NCBI GenBank assembly: GCA_947627135.1
Contig: CANQUV010000018.1
Location: forward strand, 1 to 42,423
Length of the DNA stretch: 42,423 bases
From: an uncultured Clostridia bacterium
GTDB lineage: Bacteria > Bacillota > Clostridia > Oscillospirales > Acutalibacteraceae
Direction of reading: 5' to 3'
In this document: piece after piece, positions 34,428 to 42,383 of the stretch
How the letters are laid out: every line of letters starts with the position of its first letter
Numbering within the stretch: position 1 is the stretch's first letter
Position numbers and translations under genes: made by a program
The notes under the pieces: generated by a model
Database searches by the model: none
Seen by the model: only the letters and a program-made list of their open reading frames with translations
What the model was told of the DNA's origin: nothing

Positions 34428-36094
34428 CAGAATAAACCGCTAATCTTTCCGCTGTTGTCTACATCTATTCTTTCTGCCGCAGGTGTTTTAGGTAATCCGG
34501 GCATAGTCATAATATCGCCTGTATATACAACCACAAATCCTGCACCGTTTGACAAGGTTACATTTCTTACTGTTATTGTAAAGTCCTTCGGAGCACCAAG
34601 TAGCTGTGGGTTATCAGAAAGTGAATACTGTGTTTTTGCAACACAAACGGGTAATTCGTCAATATTAAGCTCCGATAATTCTTTGATACTTTTTTCTGCC
34701 TGAGTTGTAAATACTACATCTTTTGCACCGTAGATTTTTTCGGCAATAGTTTTAACTTTTTCTTTCAGGGTAATATTCAATGGATAAATCGGTGAAAAAT
34801 CAGATTGTTTTTCACAAGCCTCACATACTTTTTCAGCAAGAGCTTTTCCGCCCTCTCCTCCATTTGCAAATACATCTGATAAGGCAAAATCAGCACCTTT
34901 TTCAATACAATAGTTTTCAATAAATTCTAATTCTTCTTTAGAATCAGTGTTAAATCTATTTATTGCAACTACGACAGGCACATTGTACTTTCTCATATTA
35001 TCAATATGCACACCTAAGTTTACAATACCTTTCTTCAAAGCTTCAAGATTTTCTTCTCCGCATTTATCCTTAGAAATACCTGCATTATATTTTAACGCTC
35101 TGCAGGTAGCTACAACTACAATAGCATTTGGTTTTAGTCCTGCATATCTACACTTTATATCAAGAAATTTCTCAGCTCCCAAATCAGAACCGAAACCTGC
35201 CTCTGTAATGCAGTAATCAGCTAATTTCAATGCAAGCTTGGTAGCTCTTACGGAGTTACAGCCATGTGCTATATTTGCAAAAGGTCCGCCGTGCATAATT
35301 GCAGGAGTACCCTCTAATGTTTGAACAAGATTAGGTTTTACTGCATCTTTAAGAAGCGTCGCCATAGCTCCGTCTGCCTTAATGTCCTTTGCAAATACCG
35401 GTTTTCCGTTATAATCATAGGCAATCAGTATTTTACCGAGTCTTTCTTTTAAATCAGATACATCTGCTGCAAGACACAAAATTGCCATAACTTCAGAGGC
35501 AACAGTAATTATAAAATGATCTTCTCTGGGAACCCCGTTTACTTTACCGCCCATTCCTATTACAATATTTCTTAATGCTCTGTCATTCATATCAAGACAT
35601 CTTTTAATTAAAACTCTTCTGGGATCAATTCCAAGTACGTTTCCTTGCTGAATATGGTTATCAAGCATAGCACAACAAAGGTTATTGGCAGAAGTAATTG
35701 CATGCATATCCCCTGTAAAATGAAGGTTAATATCCTCCATTGGAAGTACCTGTGCGTATCCGCCTCCTGCTGCTCCGCCTTTTATTCCGAATACCGGTCC
35801 AAGCGAGGGCTCTCTTAACGCAATTATTGCGTTTTTTCCTATTTTAGCCATAGCCTGTCCTAAACCGGCAGTAGTTGTTGTTTTGCCCTCTCCGGCCGGA
35901 GTAGGATTAATCGCAGTTACTAAGATAAGCTTACCGTCAGGATTATTTGATACCCTTTCAAACAAACTTTCAGAAAGCTTTGCTTTATAGTTACCGTAAT
36001 ACTCTAATTCGTCTTCTTTAATTCCCAAATTTTCAGCTATTTTTTTAATAGGCAATAAATTAGCCTTTTGTGCGATTTCAATATCAGTTAACAT
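34427..36094 (-). CDS. fhs: formate-tetrahydrofolate ligase
   Basis: ATP-dependent synthesis of 10-formyl-THF from formate, used in one-carbon supply and, in acetogens, the Wood-Ljungdahl methyl branch. The P-loop [18 protein letters not shown] is near residue 60, with [27 protein letters not shown] and [11 protein letters not shown] blocks. I start at ATG 36092-36094 (555 residues, the family length), 10 bases after GGAGGTG; the ATG at 36115 overlaps that site. No convincing promoter is visible in 36116-36222 for this strand. No other Wood-Ljungdahl gene is in the window. Confidence 0.95.
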   Translation of the reverse strand: MLTDIEIAQKANLLPIKKIAENLGIKEDELEYYGNYKAKLSESLFERVSNNPDGKLILVTAINPTPAGEGKTTTTAGLGQAMAKIGKNAIIALREPSLGPVFGIKGGAAGGGYAQVLPMEDINLHFTGDMHAITSANNLCCAMLDNHIQQGNVLGIDPRRVLIKRCLDMNDRALRNIVIGMGGKVNGVPREDHFIITVASEVMAILCLAADVSDLKERLGKILIAYDYNGKPVFAKDIKADGAMATLLKDAVKPNLVQTLEGTPAIMHGGPFANIAHGCNSVRATKLALKLADYCITEAGFGSDLGAEKFLDIKCRYAGLKPNAIVVVATCRALKYNAGISKDKCGEENLEALKKGIVNLGVHIDNMRKYNVPVVVAINRFNTDSKEELEFIENYCIEKGADFALSDVFANGGEGGKALAEKVCEACEKQSDFSPIYPLNITLKEKVKTIAEKIYGAKDVVFTTQAEKSIKELSELNIDELPVCVAKTQYSLSDNPQLLGAPKDFTITVRNVTLSNGAGFVVVYTGDIMTMPGLPKTPAAERIDVDNSGKISGLF

Positions 36095-36179
36095 ATTGAA
36101 AATACACCTCCGCATAAATCATTTATAATTGAATTTTAACATATTAACTTGTATAAAATATTCTAATTTGCAAATATAC

Positions 36180-36208
36180 TTGATATTAAAGATATATTTT
36201 TATATAAT
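36180..36208 (+). promoter_or_regulatory. promoter of the SEDS gene
   Basis: TTGATA (36180-36185), 17-base spacer and perfect TATAAT (36203-36208). The expected transcription start, near 36215, is only about 11 bases before the first ATG but about 26 before the ATT at 36241, supporting the later start. Confidence 0.75.
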
Positions 36209-36240
36209 TATTTTATATTAATTTGATGGAGGCGATAACA

Positions 36241-37401
36241 ATTAAAAAGAAACTACAAATTTTTTTCAAAAGAAATGATTGTCTCCTTTGGTTATTTACA
36301 GTTATTGCAACTGCTTTCAGTATTATTCTAATAACAAGTCTTCAGCGTGCAGGAGATTATAATTATTTATTATCACAAATTGCGGCTATTTGTATTGGAT
36401 TTGTTGCCGCTATATTTATTAGTTTTATTGACTATAATTTATTTATAAAATTTTGGTGGATTTTTGCAATAATCGCATTGATTTTGTCACTGTCTGTGTT
36501 TATTTTTGGTATTCAGGTTGAAGGTACTGACGATACTGCATGGATAAGACTTCCGGGTGGATTTACGGTACAGCCTTCTGAATTTATTAAAATTTGCTTT
36601 ATTTTTACTTTTACAAAACACTTATCTTATCTAAAAGAAAAAAATTATTTAAAAAATTTATTTGCAATACTTACTTTATTTCTTCACGCATTAATACCAA
36701 TATTAATTATTCATTTACAGGGTGATGACGGAACTGTTTTAATCTTTGCCATAATGTTTTTGGTAATGACTTTTGCAGCAGGAGTTTCGGTAAAATATTT
36801 TATTACTCTCGGTGTAATTTTGATTGTAAGCGTGCCGATATTATGGACATTCATATTAAATAACGAACATAGAAACAGAATTTTAGCTTTATTTGATTTA
36901 GACGGAAATGCATTAACTAATTATGGTTGGCAACAATATCAGGGCAAAGTGTCAATAGCTTCAGGAGAACTTTATGGAAGCGGCCTTTTTAACGGACAAA
37001 GAGTTGAATATGGAATTGTTCCGGAACAACAAAATGATTTTATTTTTACTGTTGCCGGCGAAGAACTCGGTTTTATAGGTTGCGTTCTAATTTTAGTTAT
37101 TTTATTTGTTATAATCGTAAGAATTGCATTAAAAGCTAACAAAGTATCTGATTATAAAGGTAAATATATTTGTTATGGTATTTTTTCACTTATAGCCTCA
37201 CAAACAATAATAAATATAGGTATGGTTCTGGGATTTATACCTGTTGTAGGAATTACTCTTCCATTTTTCAGTGCAGGCGGAAGTTCCGTATTAAGTATGC
37301 TAATATGTATAGGAATTGTACAAAGCGTTATAAGGTATAATCAGTATGAGCCTGAAAAAATCAAATTAAAAATAGGAAGCAAAGACAGAATAAAAATTTG
37401 A
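36241..37401 (+). CDS. rodA: SEDS family peptidoglycan polymerase (RodA/FtsW/SpoVE), probable ATT start
   Basis: Polytopic glycosyltransferase with about ten membrane segments that polymerises lipid II. Family landmarks are AWIRLPGGFTVQPSEFIKI, the large-loop VEYGIVPEQQNDFIFTVAGEELG with the essential Asp region, and GITLPFFSAGGSSVLS near the C-terminus. RodA is my guess over FtsW; sequence alone does not decide. The frame opens at TTG 36223 and ATG 36226, but GGAGG itself occupies 36228-36232; exactly 8 bases later is ATT 36241, followed by KKKLQIFF. No binding site precedes ATG 36226. So AUU is the better-spaced start, with ATG 36226 as the alternative. Single-gene unit with its own promoter and terminator. 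Confidence 0.9.
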   Translation: MKKKLQIFFKRNDCLLWLFTVIATAFSIILITSLQRAGDYNYLLSQIAAICIGFVAAIFISFIDYNLFIKFWWIFAIIALILSLSVFIFGIQVEGTDDTAWIRLPGGFTVQPSEFIKICFIFTFTKHLSYLKEKNYLKNLFAILTLFLHALIPILIIHLQGDDGTVLIFAIMFLVMTFAAGVSVKYFITLGVILIVSVPILWTFILNNEHRNRILALFDLDGNALTNYGWQQYQGKVSIASGELYGSGLFNGQRVEYGIVPEQQNDFIFTVAGEELGFIGCVLILVILFVIIVRIALKANKVSDYKGKYICYGIFSLIASQTIINIGMVLGFIPVVGITLPFFSAGGSSVLSMLICIGIVQSVIRYNQYEPEKIKLKIGSKDRIKI

Positions 37402-37429
37402 AATTAATTTTATATTTACATCAAAGTTT

Positions 37430-37466
37430 AAAACACCTGATTGAACAGTTGTCAATCAGGTGTTTT
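37430..37466. terminator. bidirectional terminator between the SEDS gene and the nucleotidyltransferase gene
   Basis: A perfect 15-base-pair stem (37430-37444 with 37452-37466) and 7-base loop. Plus-strand tail TTTTTTAAG; minus-strand tail TTTTAAACTTT. The stop codon of the minus-strand gene (37456-37458) lies inside the stem. Confidence 0.88.
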
Positions 37467-38676
37467 TTAAGCCTACTTCATTGTAAATATTATTTAGATA
37501 TTCTTCGCCTTTATCATCTACATAATCCATTCTTAATCTAATTCCGCGCTTAAAGTGAACATTATGAGATATAAAAATCCTTTTACTCCACATCTGCACC
37601 CATGAGACTGGAAGCAAAAAAGGAAATTTATTTAAGTAACTATAATTCTTTATCATATTTTCTTTATTAGGAAAAATGTGTGATAAAAGAAATTTTAATC
37701 TTGATGGTTTTTTATTTTTTTCAGCCATTGAACGCTTATGCTCCATCGACCTATTAGCAAATGCAACATCTAATCTTCCTAATGCACTGGATAAAAGAAT
37801 AAATTCTTCCAGTGATGAAAATGAGTTAAAATCCTGCTTTTCAAACCATTTAAATGAAATATTTTTAATTTTTTCTTCAAAAACTAAAAGATTGATTTTG
37901 TTTAACTCATTTTTTAAATAAGAATAATTTAGTTCGTTTTCATATTTTTTATTATACAAATAAATATCTATTAATTGCCTTAATCCAATTCCTCCAAGTT
38001 TAAAATGATTAGAAGCGTGTTCAATAAAAAATATATAATAATCTTCTTTGGTCATTTCATAATAATAATTATGGTTCTCTTTTTTATGAGATTTTTCCCA
38101 AATATCTAAAAAGTAATCATATTTTTCATCTTTGTGATTTACTAGCGAAGTGTGCATTTCAATAAAAATATACGGTTCTTTTTTAAAATGATATTGATTA
38201 TCGTTATCAAAAAATTCAAATTCATAACCAAGTGATTTATATATTTTTTTTACTATATCGATCTGACTTTCTTTAAACAAAATATCGGCGTCAGTCATAA
38301 TTCTAAAATCAGACTGCGGATAATCATTTTTTAAAACATAACCCTTTAAAGGCATAAAATATACACCCTGTTTTTCAAACTCATTAAAAAGAGCAGACAA
38401 TTCATACAATTGATTAGTATCTTGAATTAAAAAAATGTTGTTTAAATTTTGAAGTTCATTATAAATTTGTTTATTTGGCTTGAATTCATCAGGCAATTTA
38501 CTTATACCGTTAAAAAAGATATTAACACATGAATTATATTTTACTAAATTAAATAAAAACAGCCAATTTATATTAGATGGAGGAATGGGAATCTCTTTAT
38601 TATATAAAGATGCTTTAAGAACCTGCAGTAAATAAACATATTCATTTTTCTGTAAAGGATCAATATTTGTTTTCAT
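37456..38676 (-). CDS. nucleotidyltransferase family protein (PF14907-like)
   Basis: A 406-residue protein with the nucleotidyltransferase pattern MPLKGYVLKNDYPQSDFR followed by MTDADILF (the DxD acidic pair, about residue 135). This resembles the uncharacterised nucleotidyltransferase family found beside PqqD-like proteins and ABC exporters, including in paeninodin-type lasso-peptide clusters. The acceptor is unknown. The N-terminal 90 residues and the Lys-rich C-terminal half have no motif I recognise. It overlaps the ABC gene by 17 bases with GGAG 7 bases before its ATG, and is the last gene of the cassette. Confidence 0.82.
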   Translation of the reverse strand: MKTNIDPLQKNEYVYLLQVLKASLYNKEIPIPPSNINWLFLFNLVKYNSCVNIFFNGISKLPDEFKPNKQIYNELQNLNNIFLIQDTNQLYELSALFNEFEKQGVYFMPLKGYVLKNDYPQSDFRIMTDADILFKESQIDIVKKIYKSLGYEFEFFDNDNQYHFKKEPYIFIEMHTSLVNHKDEKYDYFLDIWEKSHKKENHNYYYEMTKEDYYIFFIEHASNHFKLGGIGLRQLIDIYLYNKKYENELNYSYLKNELNKINLLVFEEKIKNISFKWFEKQDFNSFSSLEEFILLSSALGRLDVAFANRSMEHKRSMAEKNKKPSRLKFLLSHIFPNKENMIKNYSYLNKFPFLLPVSWVQMWSKRIFISHNVHFKRGIRLRMDYVDDKGEEYLNNIYNEVGLKNT

Positions 38677-40357
38677 TATTTATCTCCGAAACAACTATTT
38701 TTTTATTATCTATTCTCACTTCCTTATTGCAAACAGAATTGGCTGACAATTTATGAGAAACCAGTATTAATGTCATATAACTACGCTTATTTCTTAAGTT
38801 TCTTAATAATCTTCTTTCTGTCTCAATATCAAGTGCCGATGTTGCCTCATCAAGCAAAAGAATAGGCGTTTTACAAATTACTGCTCTTGCAATAGCAATA
38901 CGCTGTATCTGACCTTCAGATAATCCGCTTCCCTTTTCTCCAAGTACAGTATCAAGTCCGTTGGGCAAATTATTAATAAATTCATCTGCACAGCTTATTT
39001 TTGCCGCTTCCATAATTTCTTCATCAGTCGCATCCGGTCTAACAAAAGAAATATTTTCTCTTATAGTTCCAGATAAAACAAAATTACCTTGAGGAACATA
39101 GGCAAACATTTTTCTTAATGTCTTATCAACAAAAATTTTTTCGCCGTTATTAAGTTTAAGATATATTTTACCATCATCCAGTGGAAAAACACTTAGTAAA
39201 AGTCTTGTTAATGTACTTTTTCCAATACCTGAAATACCGGTAATTACTACATAATCACCTTTATTTATTGACAAACTTGTTCTGTCAAATATTTTTTCTT
39301 TATCATAAGAAAAAGTAATATTATCAAATTCAATTGATTTTAATGTTGAATAAATTTTTTCCGTATCAATATTTTTATCATTAATAACTGCTTCATCTTC
39401 TAAATTCTCAATTTCCATTATTCTTTCAGTTGAGGCTAACGCAGAATAATATTGAGGGATAATTCCTGTTAATCCTGAAATCGGACCTTGAATTTGAGAA
39501 ATTAATGACAATACCGCAGTTAATGTACCATAAGTAATTAATCCTGAATAAATATTAAATGCTCCCCAAATCATTCCGTAAAAATATCCGATAGTAAAAA
39601 TAAAAGAAAATCCGGTTGTAGTAAATATTGAGATATAGTTCCTTTTTCTTTTTATTCTAAAGTTTTCATTTTGTAAATTCACAGCATTATCTTTTACTTT
39701 TTTTTCCGCCCTAAATACTTTTACAACTAATAAGCTCTCAATAGTTTCCTGCAAAAATGAACGGACTTTACCATCAGTTTCTTGAACGTTTTTATGAAAT
39801 AATTTAATCTTTTTCTTAAAGAGTTGAGAAAATAAAAACAACAAAATACCTGCAATAAAAAAAATCAAAGCAAAAATATAATCAATTGAAAACAAAACTA
39901 TAAAAACGCCGAGTAATTTAACTGCTAAAAAAGACAATTGTGGCAAAATCATTGTTATTGTACTTGTTACCACTGATATATCACTTGTTAGTCTGTTTAT
40001 AAGTTCTCCAGAATGATAATTTTTAATATCACTATAATTTTTTCTTAAAATATTTTCATATAAATTTGTTTTTATTGAAATTTCAAGTTTTGCATTAATA
40101 TTAAATATAATAACCCTGCAAACAATATTAATAATGATCTGAAATACAACTAAACACACAAGAATAGAAGAAAAAGTAAAAATAGCTTTGATATTTTTGC
40201 TAACAGCAGAATCAATAAGATTTTTTGAAACAAGAGCTAACGCAACACCGTTAAATGCAATAATTGCATAAAAAACAGTAATCAAAATAATATTAACAAT
40301 TTGAGGTTTTGAGCATTTAAAAATCCAGAGTAAAGCACTTTTATCTGTTTTTTTCAA
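38660..40357 (-). CDS. ABC transporter, fused permease and ATP-binding protein (exporter type)
   Basis: A half-transporter of 565 residues: six membrane segments in the first about 310, then an ATPase with Walker A TGISGIGKST, signature LSEGQIQRIAIARA (LSEGQ in place of LSGGQ), Walker B ILLLDEATSALD and H-loop LVSHKLS. There is no N-terminal C39 peptidase domain, so any leader cleavage must be done by another protein, plausibly the protease encoded just upstream. The start is TTG at 40355-40357, 7 bases after GGGGG. It likely works as a homodimer exporting the product of this cassette. Confidence 0.92.
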   Translation of the reverse strand: MKKTDKSALLWIFKCSKPQIVNIILITVFYAIIAFNGVALALVSKNLIDSAVSKNIKAIFTFSSILVCLVVFQIIINIVCRVIIFNINAKLEISIKTNLYENILRKNYSDIKNYHSGELINRLTSDISVVTSTITMILPQLSFLAVKLLGVFIVLFSIDYIFALIFFIAGILLFLFSQLFKKKIKLFHKNVQETDGKVRSFLQETIESLLVVKVFRAEKKVKDNAVNLQNENFRIKRKRNYISIFTTTGFSFIFTIGYFYGMIWGAFNIYSGLITYGTLTAVLSLISQIQGPISGLTGIIPQYYSALASTERIMEIENLEDEAVINDKNIDTEKIYSTLKSIEFDNITFSYDKEKIFDRTSLSINKGDYVVITGISGIGKSTLTRLLLSVFPLDDGKIYLKLNNGEKIFVDKTLRKMFAYVPQGNFVLSGTIRENISFVRPDATDEEIMEAAKISCADEFINNLPNGLDTVLGEKGSGLSEGQIQRIAIARAVICKTPILLLDEATSALDIETERRLLRNLRNKRSYMTLILVSHKLSANSVCNKEVRIDNKKIVVSEINNENKY

Positions 40358-40361
40358 ATGT

Positions 40362-40814
40362 TCACCCCCTATTTTTCAAAAAATCAAAAATTTTATGATA
40401 TAATGTTCTTAATGGACGAATAGCGTTAATATAAAAACAATAAATTTTATATCCATAACTGTTAAAAGATTTTAGTTTGCCGTTTTTATAATATCCCGTA
40501 ACAATACCTAAAATATCATTATCAGAAATATTATATTCTTTTTGTATGTTATTATCTCCACAGGTAACATAAAGTCCGTTTTTTTCTACCTTAATTACTC
40601 TATGAATTATAAAAGAATTAGTTTTTTTTATAAAAATAAAAGGTATATCATTCTTTTTAAGTCTGCGTGAAATTTTCTCAATAACAACACTGTTTTCACC
40701 ACTTAAAAGGGGCCTCATACTTGAACCCTTTGGGGTAAAAATAACTTTACCTTCATTATTTAATTTTTCAATTATAATATCTAGAATATCACTTATACTT
40801 ACACTATTATTCAA
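40362..40814 (-). CDS. S24/S26 (signal peptidase-like) serine peptidase
   Basis: A 150-residue protein with the peptidase core TPKGSSMRPLLSGENSV (catalytic Ser in the SxM motif, about residue 31) and, downstream, IIHRVIKV and a GDNN element. This resembles the Ser-His form of signal peptidase I (SipW/ER type) rather than the Ser-Lys form. There is no clear membrane anchor at the N-terminus; a mildly hydrophobic segment is near residues 120-140. The start is TTG at 40812-40814, overlapping the PqqD-like gene by 8 bases; spacing to AGGGA is long (11). It probably processes a precursor handled by this operon, an inference from context. Confidence 0.8.
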   Translation of the reverse strand: MNNSVSISDILDIIIEKLNNEGKVIFTPKGSSMRPLLSGENSVVIEKISRRLKKNDIPFIFIKKTNSFIIHRVIKVEKNGLYVTCGDNNIQKEYNISDNDILGIVTGYYKNGKLKSFNSYGYKIYCFYINAIRPLRTLYHKIFDFLKNRG

Positions 40815-41070
40815 CTATATCTGCATCCCTTAACTTTTTTATGAAAGCAGAAACATCATTTAAAGCTTTTTGCTTGCTGACATCATATTCAGTAACCAAA
40901 TTATCAACAAGTGATTGTTCATCTGCACCTTTTTGAATAAGTTTAAATAAATATGCACCTGTATCGTTTAATTTTATCATACCGTTAAAATCAACAGCAC
41001 TTTTTCCTATGGGAACTAACACAGCATTATCTGCAACTTTGCGTAAAACATAATCATTTTTGATTTTCAT
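40807..41070 (-). CDS. PqqD-like peptide-binding protein (RiPP recognition element)
   Basis: An 87-residue winged-helix protein matching the PqqD superfamily: an N-terminal VLRKVADNAVLVPIG, central FNGMIKLNDTGAYLFKLI and a C-terminal YDVSKQKALNDVSAFIKKL. PqqD-like proteins bind leader peptides and present them to modifying enzymes. It is first in the four-gene cassette, behind a good promoter and an AGAGG site. No candidate precursor peptide is visible in the 97 bases upstream. Confidence 0.85.
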   Translation of the reverse strand: MKIKNDYVLRKVADNAVLVPIGKSAVDFNGMIKLNDTGAYLFKLIQKGADEQSLVDNLVTEYDVSKQKALNDVSAFIKKLRDADIVE

Positions 41071-41100
41071 ATATTGAATTCCTCTCTAAATTATAAATAT

Positions 41101-41129
41101 ATTATAATCTAATTATTAACATAAATCAA
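41101..41129 (-). promoter_or_regulatory. promoter of the PqqD-peptidase-ABC-nucleotidyltransferase operon
   Basis: Minus-strand TTGATT (41124-41129), 17-base spacer and perfect TATAAT (41101-41106), about 30 bases upstream of the PqqD-like ATG and just after the terminator of the LRR-dockerin gene. Confidence 0.75.
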
Positions 41130-41136
41130 CAAAAAT

Positions 41137-41165
41137 AAAAGCAAGGATTTAAAATCCTTGCTTTT
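41137..41165. terminator. terminator of the LRR-dockerin gene
   Basis: AAAAGCAAGGAT (41137-41148) and ATCCTTGCTTTT (41154-41165) form a perfect 12-base-pair stem with a 5-base loop, directly after the stop. The minus-strand tail is TTTTATTTTTG. It separates this gene from the downstream cassette. Confidence 0.88.
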
Positions 41166-41167
41166 GA

Positions 41168-42238
41168 TTATATTAAACCAGCTAAAGTTAACTGAATTAA
41201 AGTTGCATCTTTTACAGTTACTATACCGTCTTGATCCATATCAGCAATTTTAAATTGAGTATCATTAAAGCTTGCTAATTTTGCACAGTAAAGTTGAATT
41301 ATTGTAGCATCTCTGATGTTAACTTCACCACTTAAATCAGAATCACCAATTTTATATGTTTTTGCACTGTTAATTGCATTCAAGAGTAAATCGTTAGCAT
41401 TTTTAACATCTTCTGCTGTTGAATAAACATCCTTATAAACGTTTACAGCCTGATTATAAGTATTTTCAAAACCTTCAACTGTTTCAGGAATATAAATTAA
41501 AATATTGTTTAATATATTTTCGGCAGAATCAATGGTAGATTTAAGTTCTGATTTATCAATATCATCAAGAATAATATAATCTAAATTATTTTGAATTGCA
41601 TAATCCAGAGCATAAGATCCAGCATAGCAAGCAATAGTAACATTAGGAGAATTATAAAAAGCATCTTGAGTAATAGAAGTAACAGAAGAAGGAATATAAA
41701 TTTTTTCCAAAGCAGGACAATTTGCAAAAGCACGTTTTTCAATAACAGTTACATTATCATTCAAACGAACATCATTAAGAGAAGAACACTTATTAAAGCA
41801 ATCTTCAGATACAATGGATACACAACTATCGGCAAAATCTACATAAGACAAAGCAGTACATCCCTGAAAGGACGCAAAAACAATAAGTTTTAAAGTATCA
41901 GGAAAAACTAAATCTTTCAATGCAGTTGAATCAGCAAAACACATAGCACCAAAAGTAGTAAAGTTTTTGCCAAAAACAATATGTTCAATAAAATTATCGC
42001 CCATAAAAGCATTAGCTTCAAGAATAGTAACAGGACGATCAAGCAGAGTATCAGGAATAACCATAGTAGAGCTATCTCCATGATAATCAGAAATAATAAC
42101 ACTTTCGTCAGTAGCATATCTGAAAGTAAAATCACCAAACTCATAATAAGTAAGAGCGTTAACAGAAACATAAGCTACCGAAATAAAAAGTAATAAAAAA
42201 GAAAGAGATAAACTTACAACTTTTTTTAAAGTTTTCAT
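41168..42238 (-). CDS. secreted BspA-type leucine-rich-repeat protein with C-terminal dockerin
   Basis: A 356-residue exported protein. Residues 1-28 are a signal peptide (MKTLKKVVSLSLSFLLLF core, probable cleavage after VNA). Residues about 35-220 contain BspA-like repeats of the form ANAFMGDNFIEHIVFG and RAFANCPALEKIYIPSSV. Residues about 225-290 are a helical linker of FIVAR type. The C-terminal 60 residues are a type I dockerin with two calcium loops, DSDLSGEVNIRD and DMDQDGIVTVKD, for docking to a cohesin on a cell-surface scaffold. It has its own promoter and terminator. The ligand of the repeats is unknown. Confidence 0.93.
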   Translation of the reverse strand: MKTLKKVVSLSLSFLLLFISVAYVSVNALTYYEFGDFTFRYATDESVIISDYHGDSSTMVIPDTLLDRPVTILEANAFMGDNFIEHIVFGKNFTTFGAMCFADSTALKDLVFPDTLKLIVFASFQGCTALSYVDFADSCVSIVSEDCFNKCSSLNDVRLNDNVTVIEKRAFANCPALEKIYIPSSVTSITQDAFYNSPNVTIACYAGSYALDYAIQNNLDYIILDDIDKSELKSTIDSAENILNNILIYIPETVEGFENTYNQAVNVYKDVYSTAEDVKNANDLLLNAINSAKTYKIGDSDLSGEVNIRDATIIQLYCAKLASFNDTQFKIADMDQDGIVTVKDATLIQLTLAGLI

Positions 42239-42256
42239 ACGTCATCACCCAATAGT

Positions 42257-42285
42257 ATTATATAATAATCGACAGAAACTTTCAA
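42257..42285 (-). promoter_or_regulatory. promoter of the LRR-dockerin gene
   Basis: Minus-strand TTGAAA (42280-42285), 17-base spacer, perfect TATAAT (42257-42262), about 20 bases upstream of the ATG. Confidence 0.75.
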
Positions 42286-42314
42286 TATTGATATTAAACA
42301 AAAAAGCACAAAAA

Positions 42315-42342
42315 AAATTGACATCTAAAAAGATGCCAATTT
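42315..42342 (-). terminator. terminator of an unseen upstream minus-strand unit
   Basis: AAATTGACATCT (42315-42326) and AGATGCCAATTT (42331-42342) form 12 pairs (one G-T on the minus strand) around a 4-base loop. The minus-strand tail continues TTTTTGTGC, typical of an intrinsic terminator. Confidence 0.7.
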
Positions 42343-42347
42343 AAAAA

Positions 42348-42383
42348 GGCTCTATAATAAATGTTGGGGTAACAAATAGAGCC
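42348..42383. repeat. inverted repeat GGCTCTAT/ATAGAGCC, possible end of an insertion sequence or second terminator
   Basis: Eight-base perfect arms (42348-42355 and 42376-42383) enclose a 20-base interval containing TGTTGGGG. On the minus strand it is followed by TTTTT, so it could be a tandem terminator. It also resembles, from memory, ISL3-family termini that start GGCTCT and contain TGTTGGGG. The element would extend beyond the right edge; no transposase is visible in the remaining 40 bases. Confidence 0.4.

Noticed and set aside
36116..36222. Promoter for fhs on the minus strand
   Set aside because: Several weak -10-like boxes exist, but none has a -35 at acceptable spacing.
41071..41167. 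Search for a RiPP precursor peptide upstream of the PqqD-like gene
   Set aside because: The 97 bases contain just a terminator, promoter and ribosome binding site; no start-plus-SD ORF of useful length.
41591..42193. Several plus-strand and alternate-frame ORFs over the LRR-dockerin gene
   Set aside because: They arise from the repetitive AT-rich LRR coding sequence; the translations are Ile/Asn/Ser- or Leu-rich without domain features.
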